From: Candidatus Uhrbacteria bacterium
Lineage (GTDB): Bacteria > Patescibacteriota > Patescibacteriia > UBA9934
DNA length: 28,190 bases
Reading direction: 5' to 3'
Assembly: GCA_030688135.1 (NCBI GenBank)
Contig: JAUYIW010000005.1
Span: 1 to 28,190 of the forward strand
A model generated the notes under the pieces. It did not search any database and was not told the DNA's origin. It worked only from the letters and a program-made list of their open reading frames with translations. A program made the position numbers and the translations under genes. Of the stretch, positions 1-6,502 are shown one piece after another. Each line of letters starts with the position of its first letter. Position 1 is the stretch's first letter.

Positions 1-1
1 T

Positions 2-577
2 TCAGGCATTCAGCTCTTAGATGCTTCGGCTGAAAATATAAGTGATCCTCAAAATAGTTACAATGGATTATCTAATGTCGACCCTCACTATTGGCTTTCA
101 ATTCAGAATGCAAAAATCATTACACAAACAATTGCCGACGATCTTTCTCTAAGATTTCCAGAATTTGCTGTAGAGATAGCGATCAACAAATCAAACTATC
201 TTGAAGAACTAAATAAAGCAGAACAAGAAATCATAGTCATGCTTAACCAAGTTCAAAATAAAAATCTACTTACGCTTCACAATGCATGGTATTATTTTGC
301 AGACGCATACGATCTTAGCATTGTTGGAACCTTCGAACCCACAGCAGGGCGTGAACCAACCCCTCAATATCTGGTACAATTAATGGAAGCAATAGAAAAA
401 AGTGGTTCAAAAACACTATATAGCGAACCTCAACTTGCCACACTTTCACTTGAAAGTTTCCTTATCGACAACGACCTTTCACTTTCTGAGCTCGATCCAA
501 TTGGAGGAGTTTCGGGACGCGAAAGTTATATTAAGCTAATGTTATATAATGCCAACGTCATCTCACAAAACCAATAA
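2..577 (+). CDS. znuA: Metal ABC transporter substrate-binding protein, ZnuA/TroA family (C-terminal part)
   Basis: The reading frame is already open at base 2, so only the C-terminal 191 residues are present and the true start lies upstream. The family captures Zn2+ or Mn2+ outside the membrane and passes it to a ZnuB/ZnuC importer. Visible hallmarks are DPHYWLS (fragment residues 27-33; family DPHxW, metal-ligand His), LHNAWYYFADAY (ligand His about 93, the family's HxAF-type segment) and LDPIGG near residue 165, which supplies the last acidic ligand region. It is followed directly by an ATPase and a permease gene, so this is a complete importer locus apart from the missing 5' end. Family assignment is secure. 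Zn versus Mn preference cannot be read from the fragment. Confidence 0.9.
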   Translation, partial: SGIQLLDASAENISDPQNSYNGLSNVDPHYWLSIQNAKIITQTIADDLSLRFPEFAVEIAINKSNYLEELNKAEQEIIVMLNQVQNKNLLTLHNAWYYFADAYDLSIVGTFEPTAGREPTPQYLVQLMEAIEKSGSKTLYSEPQLATLSLESFLIDNDLSLSELDPIGGVSGRESYIKLMLYNANVISQNQ

Positions 578-599
578 ACCAAAGGTGGCTACAAAAAAT

Positions 600-1340
600 A
601 TGCATGCTCACAAAGATCGTGCCGACCTTCACTCTGCACTAACTGTTCAGCACCTTTGTGTTTCGTTCGATAATAACGAAGTGCTAAAAGATGTATCCTT
701 CACGCTTTCAGAAGGAACTATTGCGGCAGTAATCGGACCGAATGGTTCAGGCAAAACTACTTTAATTAGTACAATTCTTGGACTTGTAAAACCAGAAAAA
801 GGTGAGATAAAAATTCTTGGACGACATCTGCACGAAGTTAGGCATTTGATTGGCTATGTGCCACAAAGATTTCATTTCGATAAATACTTTCCTATTACCG
901 TGCGTGAATATTTGGATCTTGCACGACACAAAAATCATGCTAAATCTAGAATCGAAGAGAAAATTCGTGAAGTCGGACTAGACCTTAGCATTTTAACCGC
1001 AAAGCTAGGAACACTTTCAGGCGGGCAACTTCAGCGCGTGTTAATAGCGCAAGCAATACTCAACAATCCATCTATTTTGATTTTAGATGAACCTGCAACT
1101 GGCATAGATATTGTTGGCGAAGCTGCATTTGTTAATATTCTGAAACACCTCAATGAAGAACATAACACAACAATTTTATTAGTATCGCACGATGTTACAA
1201 TGGTAATGAAGTTTGTTGATGAAGTGATTTGTGTAAATAAAAAACTTCTTTGTGCAGGGCCTCCTCGCACAGCCCTAACTCCACGAAAGCTTGAGGATCT
1301 TTACGGAGGCGAGTCTCATCTTTATGAACATAGTCATTAA
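600..1340 (+). CDS. znuC: Metal ABC transporter ATP-binding protein (ZnuC-like)
   Basis: This is the ATPase that powers metal uptake through the neighbouring permease. From the ATG at 600 (246 aa) it shows Walker A GPNGSGKTT (46-54), a Q-loop in YVPQRFHF, the ABC signature LSGGQ (139-143), Walker B ILILDEPATGID and an H-loop LLVSHD, so all catalytic elements are intact. I prefer ATG 600 to the in-frame ATG at 549, because AAAGGTGG at 581-588 sits upstream of 600 while nothing resembling a ribosome site precedes 549. The 549 start would overlap znuA by 29 bases and add 17 residues. With the 600 start the gap to znuA is 22 bases, typical of an operon. The extreme C-terminus is His-rich (HLYEHSH). 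Confidence 0.93.
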   Translation: MHAHKDRADLHSALTVQHLCVSFDNNEVLKDVSFTLSEGTIAAVIGPNGSGKTTLISTILGLVKPEKGEIKILGRHLHEVRHLIGYVPQRFHFDKYFPITVREYLDLARHKNHAKSRIEEKIREVGLDLSILTAKLGTLSGGQLQRVLIAQAILNNPSILILDEPATGIDIVGEAAFVNILKHLNEEHNTTILLVSHDVTMVMKFVDEVICVNKKLLCAGPPRTALTPRKLEDLYGGESHLYEHSH

Positions 1341-1379
1341 TTCTATAAATCAGCTGTTTTCACTTCTAACATTTTTACA

Positions 1380-2195
1380 ATGATCATCGCAGAACTTCTA
1401 ACATATCCATTCATGCAACGGGCGCTAATTGCCGGCGCCATTCTTGGCGTACTGCTCGCCAGCTTGGGAGTTCTTGCTACTTTGCGCAAGATGGCTTTCT
1501 TTGGTGAAGGCGTAGCTCACGCATCGCTTGCTGGAATCGCAATAGCACTGCTCGCTGGGTTTGCTCCGTTGCCGTTTGCAATTGCCTGGGCGATTTTTAT
1601 TGCCGTTGTAATTTACGCCCTTGAACGCTCAACTAAACTTCCATCTGACACCCTAATTGGCATTCTCTTTACTGCCAGCATGGCGCTTGGCGTAATACTA
1701 ATTGGACAAACTCAAGGATATCAACCCGAACTTCTTTCATTTTTATTTGGTAGCATTTTAACAATACGAGGAATCGATCTGATTGTCATTGCAAGCTTTG
1801 CGGTAATTATAATGATCTGGCTTTTGGCATCACTTCGTCAGCTCACCTACCTTTCCCTTTCTGAAGAAAGCGCAGCCGTAGCTGGAATTCCAGTAAAACT
1901 TCAAACTCTTCTCCTTTACATTGCGCTAGCTATTGCAACAGTTCTCGGCGTAAAAATACTTGGAATAATTCTGGTGCCGGCCTTAATTGTACTTCCGCCT
2001 GCAACAAGCCGAATGTTAACACACTCGTTCAAATCATATTTTGTAATGTCGATCGTTATTGCCGAAGTAGTTATTTTATCTGGTCTAGTATCTTCGTATA
2101 TTTTTGACTTCCCTTCTGGTGCAACTATTGTGCTAGTTGGAACTGTAGTATTTTTGACCGCGGCCGCTGTTTCAGGGCTAACAAAGAAATCATAA
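1380..2195 (+). CDS. znuB: Metal ABC transporter permease (ZnuB-like)
   Basis: This 271-residue polytopic membrane protein belongs to the ABC-3 (ZnuB/MntB/TroC) family. It has about eight hydrophobic segments and the family patterns LRKMAFFGEGVAHASLAGIAIA near residue 36 and VKILGIILVPALIVLPPATSR near residue 190. Length is normal. It starts 39 bases after znuC and no clear Shine-Dalgarno precedes it, which is common for the AT-rich genes here. Together with the two genes before it, it forms a Zn/Mn importer with one permease type, one ATPase type and one binding protein. No metal-dependent repressor gene is visible in the window. Transcription probably ends at the hairpin at 2329-2347, after passing through a repeat array. 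Confidence 0.93.
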   Translation: MIIAELLTYPFMQRALIAGAILGVLLASLGVLATLRKMAFFGEGVAHASLAGIAIALLAGFAPLPFAIAWAIFIAVVIYALERSTKLPSDTLIGILFTASMALGVILIGQTQGYQPELLSFLFGSILTIRGIDLIVIASFAVIIMIWLLASLRQLTYLSLSEESAAVAGIPVKLQTLLLYIALAIATVLGVKILGIILVPALIVLPPATSRMLTHSFKSYFVMSIVIAEVVILSGLVSSYIFDFPSGATIVLVGTVVFLTAAAVSGLTKKS

Positions 2196-2210
2196 TTACT
2201 TATCATCAAT

Positions 2211-2316
2211 TGGGGAGAGGTTATACTGATTGCGGGGAGGTTAAAGAGAGGTTACCCGGATTCTGAGGAGGTTATGTCAGGTAGCGCAGAGGTTAGCTAT
2301 AAAGCTAAGGAGGTTA
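2211..2316 (+). repeat. Array 1 of a 20-bp GAGGTTA-ended repeat
   Basis: Six AGGTTA motifs begin at 2218, 2238, 2249, 2269, 2290 and 2311, giving steps of 20, 11, 20, 21 and 21 bases, i.e. whole or double helical turns. The best units resemble those of the arrays near 24.5 and 25.8 kb (for example CCGGATTCTGAGGAGGTTA and TCAGGTAGCGCAGAGGTTA). The unit length is not a multiple of three and no reading frame crosses the array, so it is not coding. It lies between the znuB stop and the shared terminator. Function unknown. Confidence 0.75.
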
Positions 2317-2325
2317 TTACAAACT

Positions 2326-2359
2326 AAAAGACGGGACTTACCCGTCTATTTTTTTTATA
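2326..2359. terminator. Bidirectional terminator between convergent genes
   Basis: AGACGGG (2329-2335), loop ACTTA, CCCGTCT (2341-2347), then a run of eight T on the + strand. A T-rich stretch also follows in the other direction. It can end both the znu operon and the convergent gene at 2387-2587. Confidence 0.85.
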
Positions 2360-2386
2360 TCTGTGACGCACTTTAGAAATCTGCTC

Positions 2387-2587
2387 TTATGTTCCAATTG
2401 ATTGAATAAGATAATGAGCAACAATCAATACAACTCCAAAAATCATTATAAAAAATGCAATCCTAAGCAAGGCGCTAGCGTCATCGTCGTCGCGTATAAA
2501 AGATAGAAAAATAAAACTAGCAAAGCCGATCATAACAAGCAGCGGCACTACAAACATTACAATTCCTGTTAAAAGTAAGTAAGACAT
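2387..2587 (-). CDS. Small two-helix membrane protein
   Basis: 66 residues with two hydrophobic helices (about 4-31 and 41-61) separated by a short charged loop FIRDDDDAS. No family is recognised. Small proteins of this shape with an acidic loop are common in Patescibacteria, but the role is unknown. There is no ribosome-binding site. A TATACT sequence ends six bases before the ATG, so the transcript may start almost at the AUG and be leaderless (inference). It stands alone, convergent with znuB, and shares its terminator. The clean hydrophobic pattern and placement between a plausible -10 box and a terminator support a real gene despite its size. Confidence 0.65.
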   Translation of the reverse strand: MSYLLLTGIVMFVVPLLVMIGFASFIFLSFIRDDDDASALLRIAFFIMIFGVVLIVAHYLIQSIGT

Positions 2588-2660
2588 AAGATTAGTATAT
2601 CAGATATTTGATGTTGATGGACAATTTAAGCACAAATATTCATTCTGGTCAAGAGTGAAA

Positions 2661-2692
2661 GAAAAAACCCCACTAAATCTCTCTAGTGGGGC
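2661..2692 (-). terminator. Rho-independent terminator of the 2716-3693 lipoprotein gene
   Basis: On the minus strand GCCCCACTA pairs with TAGTGGGG across a short loop and is followed by six T. It starts about 25 bases after the stop codon of the lipoprotein gene. Confidence 0.85.
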
Positions 2693-2715
2693 ATGTGACT
2701 TTAGTGATATACAAG

Positions 2716-3693
2716 CTAGTCTTCAAGCTCTAGCACACACTGTTCGTGCGTTTTGTCGAGTATCACCTGTATCTCGACCTTTGAAAGCCCTGCCTTGTCA
2801 TAGGCTTCTTCGATTTCTTCGGTTCCGTAGGTGCAATAACCCACGAACGGCGAATATGAACCTCCTGGCATTATATAGGCTAATTCTACAAGGCTGTCCC
2901 CGATCGACCTCGCCACCCCGCGTGCGTCTTTGTGCAAGCCGAGCTTGACGTACATATGGTAGGCGTTCCACCGCCTATAAATATCCCAATCGTACTCTTC
3001 ACATTCAGTATCGCTCGCGTTGTAGTCGGCGTAGTGAATGTTCCACGTTCGCACGTCCTTGGTTCGCCCCAAGAATTCCGCCGTCTGCGTCATCACTGCC
3101 AGAATTTCCTGACCACCTACGCAGTCGGTCATTCCCATTTGGTTTCGTTCTTCACCATCTTCACCATTGTAAAACGAGGACCGATTCCCGAAATCAACCA
3201 TTTTGGTTGACCGAAGAGCGATAATCGAATTCTCGTAGAGTCGCTCGGTTGCCTTGCGGTCGATCAAATCACGTTCAATCCCCAGCATGATAAGCATTTC
3301 GACGTTGTCGACGTTGTCAACATTGTGATCATCTAGCATTACAGCACCGACTTCCTCGTTGAGGATCTGACGGAACTTTGCCTTGTCTCCGTATCCGCTC
3401 ATAATGAGCTCGAGGATAAGTGCTGCAGCTCTGCAATGATTGCCGCGCTCCGTCAGCTGCTCGATTATTTCGAGTTCGCGTGTAACGTACTGCGCTTCAT
3501 GCTCCTTCGACTCCCGCTCCCATCTGGCAGCGTTAGCTGCTCTCACCTCGGCCTCGGAAGGCTGCTGCACAGCAGGTGTAGGCGTTACTGGCACCGGTGC
3601 AATGGCGCTCGGGTAACGATCGGCGCGCGACTGTACGTGATTGCTCTCGGTAGAACAGGCTACAAGAAAAAGGGTAAGGACTAAAGTGGACAT
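2716..3693 (-). CDS. Putative lipoprotein of unknown function
   Basis: 325 residues. The N-terminus is a short hydrophobic stretch ending in the lipobox LVAC (Cys 13), so lipid anchoring at the membrane is likely, although the n-region lacks a Lys/Arg. A Pro/Thr/Val-rich linker (about 30-45) follows, then a largely helical, acidic body with several Cys (HCRA, MTDCV, DTECEE, GYCTYG, HEQCV) that could form disulfides outside the cell. A short tandem VDNVDNV comes from a 9-base repeat. No domain is recognised. The gene is single, has a good promoter (3749-3777) and GGAGA just before the ATG, and is G+C-richer than znu or gyrA, which fits the accessory gene set of this window. Confidence 0.75.
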   Translation of the reverse strand: MSTLVLTLFLVACSTESNHVQSRADRYPSAIAPVPVTPTPAVQQPSEAEVRAANAARWERESKEHEAQYVTRELEIIEQLTERGNHCRAAALILELIMSGYGDKAKFRQILNEEVGAVMLDDHNVDNVDNVEMLIMLGIERDLIDRKATERLYENSIIALRSTKMVDFGNRSSFYNGEDGEERNQMGMTDCVGGQEILAVMTQTAEFLGRTKDVRTWNIHYADYNASDTECEEYDWDIYRRWNAYHMYVKLGLHKDARGVARSIGDSLVELAYIMPGGSYSPFVGYCTYGTEEIEEAYDKAGLSKVEIQVILDKTHEQCVLELED

Positions 3694-3748
3694 GCTCTCT
3701 CCGTCTTTGTGTTTTTAATAACGTCTGCAATAGATATTACAGACAACT

Positions 3749-3777
3749 AAAGTATCATAATAATGAGTTTTTGTCAA
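3749..3777 (-). promoter_or_regulatory. Sigma-70-type promoter for the lipoprotein gene
   Basis: On the minus strand: TTGACA (3772-3777), 17-base spacer, TACTTT (3749-3754). The predicted start lies about 50 bases before the ATG at 3693. Confidence 0.75.
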
Positions 3778-4005
3778 CCGATGGACACCAGGCCCGAGTT
3801 CTATACTCAATGCACCACTCATCGGGAAAAACGCTCAATCGGCACAATCTTGCAAAGGATGTCAAATAGTGTAGGGGCAGGCCCATGTGTCTGCCCCTCG
3901 GTTTAGCTGTCCAACATCTAGCATTGATATATTATGAGCGATACAAGATAAGCCAAATTCTTTATAATTCCGGATTCCGGACATGACCCCAAACTGACAT
4001 CCGCG
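3778..4005. other. Intergenic stretch with one dispersed hairpin repeat
   Basis: No convincing gene is present. The only clear structure is the hairpin at 3871-3897 (GTAGGGGCAG, 10-base loop, CTGCCCC), one copy of the GTAGGGGC-type family described separately. The rest shows no promoter, ORF or RNA that I can support. Confidence 0.6.
3871..3900 (+). repeat. GTAGGGGC-family hairpin repeat
   Basis: GGGGCAG (3874-3880) pairs with CTGCCCC (3891-3897) around GCCCATGTGT. The same head (GTAGGG-C), size and loop style recur at 11561, 12855 (reverse strand) and 13482 (reverse strand), and in weaker form at 10036 and 10925. Confidence 0.7.
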
Positions 4006-4052
4006 ATAAAAAAAAGAGCCACCTACCAAAGCAAGTGACTTCAGTGGTGGCA
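4006..4052 (-). terminator. Terminator of the alpha-CTD gene
   Basis: On the minus strand GCCACC (4046-4051) pairs with GGTGGC (4018-4023), then a run of eight or nine T. It starts about 10 bases after the stop codon. Confidence 0.8.
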
Positions 4053-4061
4053 AGGTGTTCG

Positions 4062-4529
4062 TCAGGACGTGGGGTTCGGAAGATGGTCGCGCACCTTGGA
4101 CAGATCCATGCCGAGGCGCAGACCCATGTCCGTGAGGATCTCTCTGATCTCGATGAGAGACCGGCGGCCAAAGTTCTTGAGTTTTAGCACGTCGCTCTCG
4201 GTGTACTGGCAGAGTTGCCAGATGTACTCAATGTTGGCGTTCTGCAAGCAGTTAGCAATTCGCGTCGAGCACACGATCTCGTTGACACGCTTCGAGAGTG
4301 GTATGATCATGTTTGTGTCCACCACCCCGACCATGTACTTGGGAACGTTGTAGGTGAGGCGTCCCAGCGCCGAGGCGGTCTCTTCGTCCTGCGGTACCTC
4401 GATGCTAACCACGGTGCTGGAGGACATTGCTATCTCCAGCAGCTTCCTAATGTCGGGGTTCTCGTCGGTGCAGTTCGCGAAACTAATCTTGTGATCCCCG
4501 ATACGTACCTTAAGCTGTGCGATTTGCAT
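4062..4529 (-). CDS. Free-standing RNA polymerase alpha C-terminal-domain protein
   Basis: 155 residues. Residues about 78-143 match the alpha-subunit CTD of RNA polymerase: STRIANCLQNANI (88-100), LKNFGRRSLIEIREIL (117-132) and GLRLGM (136-141). Relative to E. coli alpha, the residues that contact UP-element DNA are kept: Arg90 (R265), Asn93 (N268), Gly121 (G296), Arg123 (K298, conservative) and Ser124 (S299). The N-terminal 77 residues are unlike the alpha NTD (no dimerisation or beta-binding sequence) and are not recognised. This is therefore not rpoA but a small protein carrying only its DNA-binding module, perhaps a transcription factor or modulator. It has an excellent ribosome site (AAGGAGG), its own promoter and its own terminator, and relatively high G+C. 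Confidence 0.85.
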   Translation of the reverse strand: MQIAQLKVRIGDHKISFANCTDENPDIRKLLEIAMSSSTVVSIEVPQDEETASALGRLTYNVPKYMVGVVDTNMIIPLSKRVNEIVCSTRIANCLQNANIEYIWQLCQYTESDVLKLKNFGRRSLIEIREILTDMGLRLGMDLSKVRDHLPNPTS

Positions 4530-4597
4530 GCTACCTCCTTGTTTTGCATGGCTGATCTCAGTTGTAGGGTTGTAGATCCGTTAGGAACGGACGCTAA

Positions 4598-4626
4598 ACA
4601 TTATCATAATTACTCAAATATGTCAA
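4598..4626 (-). promoter_or_regulatory. Promoter of the alpha-CTD gene
   Basis: On the minus strand: TTGACA (4621-4626), 17-base spacer, TAATGT (4598-4603). An overlapping TATGATAAT is also present. The predicted 5' leader is about 60 bases and carries the inverted repeat CGTCCGTTCCTAACGG. Confidence 0.7.
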
Positions 4627-4739
4627 TATGAGTGTATCGCGTGCGTATCGCGATCGAAAAAAATTTGAAAATTTTTCAAAACAAGCCCCACCGGGGGCGA
4701 GGGCAAAAGAAAAAACATCACCCTAGTGATGTCCTTTCC

Positions 4740-4816
4740 TGGTGCGCCGTGAGGGATTTGAACCCCCGGCCAAGTGGTTAAGAGCCACCTGCTCTACCAG
4801 ACTGAGCTAACGGCGC
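4740..4816 (-). tRNA. tRNA-Lys (anticodon CTT)
   Basis: 77 bases including encoded CCA. Acceptor GCGCCGT/ACGGCGC, D-arm GCTC...GAGC, anticodon arm GGTGG-CTCTTAA-CCACT giving anticodon CTT, T-arm GGGGG-TTCAAAT-CCCTC, discriminator A. All stems close with normal loop sizes. Confidence 0.96.
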
Positions 4817-4930
4817 ATTTTGTTTGCTGTTTGGCGATATTTTAGTTTACAGCTACGGTACTCGACCGTAATATAAAATATTTAAGGGATGAGAATCAAT
4901 TGTAACTCGTAGCCTGAAAAGAGAAAGGTA

Positions 4931-5007
4931 TGGTGCGACGTGAGGGACTCGAACCCCCGACCTTCTGGTCCGAAGCCAGACGCTCTATCCAGCTGAGCTA
5001 ACGCCGC
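4931..5007 (-). tRNA. tRNA-Arg (anticodon TCG)
   Basis: 77 bases including encoded CCA. Acceptor GCGGCGT/ACGTCGC, D-arm GCTC...GAGC, anticodon arm TCTGG-CTTCGGA-CCAGA giving anticodon TCG, T-arm GGGGG-TTCGAGT-CCCTC. It lies 114 bases from the Lys tRNA in the same direction; the two could be one transcript. Confidence 0.96.
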
Positions 5008-5047
5008 GTGCGAATAGAATAACAAACCATTGGCTTTTTGTCAACGC

Positions 5048-5695
5048 CTACACCTCTCTAAGCACTTCTCTTAAATCATGGATTTTATAATCTGACTCGC
5101 ATTCATTAAAATCTCTCCACGGGTGAGTGTATAGATATGACGTTCCTCCCGCTACAGACGTCAGTGCCACATCTTTCGGCGAGTCTCCAATCACCACAAT
5201 ATCATCAAAGTCTTCATCTTCCAGATATGCCTCAAGCATTTCGGCTTTTGATTTTCGCTGATCTGGCGAGTGAGCGTCAACTGCAATAGCACAATCATCT
5301 GAAAACTTCTCACGCATACCAACACTCTCTAAAAACATTAGAATAGAGTCAGGGCTTGTATTTGAAATCACAATTTGATGATGCTGCTCTGCAATTTTAT
5401 CAATCACTTCATGAGCATAATCGTTTGGCCGAATATGCTTTCCAATTATATCAAGATTATTAAGACCAGTATCAAAGCAGACATCGGAAATCTCCATACA
5501 ACGCTCTACCGATTCGTGAGGCAGAAGCGCCTGAAAATACTGATACCACTTTAGACCGTATAGCTTTTCAACGTCATCAAAACTAAAACGCTCTATGTAG
5601 CCAAGCTTCTCAAGTGCTAAATTAGAAATCTCAATAGTGGCCTTTTCATTCCCCTTCTCAAGTACACCATGAAAATCCCAGACAAATAATTTCAT
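5048..5695 (-). CDS. HAD-superfamily hydrolase with a His in motif I
   Basis: 215 residues with the four HAD motifs: I VWDFHGVL (Asp7 nucleophile), II VISNTS (near 110), III Lys in RKSKAEML (near 148) and IV VVIGDSPKDVA (near 167). A helical cap lies between motifs I and II. In motif I the residue two after the nucleophile, normally the Asp general acid of phosphatases, is His9. HAD members lacking that Asp (phosphonatase, dehalogenase) do not act as simple phosphatases, so the reaction is uncertain. The gene is divergent from the histidine phosphatase at 5788, and their promoter regions overlap around 5715-5735. Its own likely -10 box is TACACT, just upstream of the ATG. The substrate is unknown. 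Confidence 0.85.
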   Translation of the reverse strand: MKLFVWDFHGVLEKGNEKATIEISNLALEKLGYIERFSFDDVEKLYGLKWYQYFQALLPHESVERCMEISDVCFDTGLNNLDIIGKHIRPNDYAHEVIDKIAEQHHQIVISNTSPDSILMFLESVGMREKFSDDCAIAVDAHSPDQRKSKAEMLEAYLEDEDFDDIVVIGDSPKDVALTSVAGGTSYLYTHPWRDFNECESDYKIHDLREVLREV

Positions 5696-5723
5696 ACGTT
5701 AAAAGTGTATCATGGTTATCAAC

Positions 5724-5752
5724 TTGACAAAACCTACAAAATGAGCTATTGT
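5724..5752 (+). promoter_or_regulatory. Promoter of the histidine phosphatase gene
   Basis: TTGACA (5724-5729), 17-base spacer, TATTGT (5747-5752). Transcription would begin near 5759. This rules out the in-frame TTG at 5749 as the translation start, since it lies inside the -10 box. Confidence 0.8.
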
Positions 5753-5787
5753 CACCAGTTGAAATTTCACTCAACAAGGGAGCTAAA

Positions 5788-6405
5788 TTGGATAGTTTCG
5801 AAGTCACTTTTGACGTGATGCGACATGGCGAGAAGGGGCCTGGGGACGACCAGAGCGCGCTTCTCACGACGCATGGATTCTGCCAAGTCGAGTCCACGGT
5901 AAAGGGTCATCTGTCCGGAGTGCAATACGACCTTGCCGTGGTTAGTGACCGCCAACGCACGCGCCAAACTGTCGAGCATGCGCTCGGCATCATGCGGCAA
6001 CGTCATGTCGAGATCATTGCGCCACCGAGTTTCGCAATCAGCCCGCTGCTCGATCCGGACAGCTGTCCATGCCCTCCGGAAGAACTCTGGGACTACATGG
6101 AGTCCGTCAAAACGGTATCGGATCTCTTGGTGGCAAGCGCCCCGAAGACATTCCGCATCGCTCGAGAGAGGCTGATGAATGGAATTAATGAGATTTGCGA
6201 ACGGTTTGCAAACCTCGGCGAAGAAACCAGAGAGCACAGAGTCCTAGTAGGATTCCACGCCCCATTCGCAATACTCGCCACGCCAAACCTGGAAGATCCA
6301 ACGTGGGTTGGAGAAGCGGATGTAATCCGCTATAGGGTTAGCATGACTGATGAGCGCGTGATGAACGTCCTCTCAGCCGAACACTTTTACTGCCCGCTGA
6401 CCTAG
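5788..6405 (+). CDS. Histidine phosphatase (phosphoglycerate-mutase-like) family protein
   Basis: 205 residues from the TTG at 5788, which is preceded by AAGGGAG (5776-5782) at good spacing; the longer frame from TTG 5749 would start inside the promoter. The family motif RHGEKGPG is at residues 12-19 (Arg12, catalytic His13). SDRQRTRQT supplies the second Arg (SxxxR..T pattern) and VGFHAPFAI carries the second catalytic His near residue 166. Members are phosphomonoesterases or mutases acting through a phospho-His; this one's substrate is unknown. It is a single gene with its own promoter and terminator, G+C-richer than its neighbours and divergent from a HAD hydrolase. Confidence 0.85.
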   Translation: MDSFEVTFDVMRHGEKGPGDDQSALLTTHGFCQVESTVKGHLSGVQYDLAVVSDRQRTRQTVEHALGIMRQRHVEIIAPPSFAISPLLDPDSCPCPPEELWDYMESVKTVSDLLVASAPKTFRIARERLMNGINEICERFANLGEETREHRVLVGFHAPFAILATPNLEDPTWVGEADVIRYRVSMTDERVMNVLSAEHFYCPLT

Positions 6406-6414
6406 TGCACAAAC

Positions 6415-6456
6415 AAATACGGCCCTGCGTCTTCACGCATGGCCGTTTTCTTTTAC
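6415..6456 (+). terminator. Terminator of the histidine phosphatase gene
   Basis: ACGGCC-C-TGCGT (6419-6430), loop CTTC, ACGCA-T-GGCCGT (6435-6446), then TTTCTTTT. It starts 13 bases after the stop codon. Confidence 0.9.
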
Positions 6457-6502
6457 ACCAACTAAAACCATTCGGATATTCCGTTGAAATAACTGCTAGC
6501 CG

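Noticed and set aside
2655..2948. 97-codon + strand frame and other + frames over 2932-3684
   Set aside because: They overlap the lipoprotein gene and its terminator and lack start signals; their composition is typical of antisense shadows in G+C-rich genes.
4215..4631. 138-codon + strand frame over the alpha-CTD gene
   Set aside because: Shadow of the alpha-CTD gene; no domain, and it overlaps that gene's promoter.
5767..6237. Long frame antisense to the histidine phosphatase
   Set aside because: The + strand frame carries clear catalytic motifs, promoter, ribosome site and terminator; the antisense frame has none.
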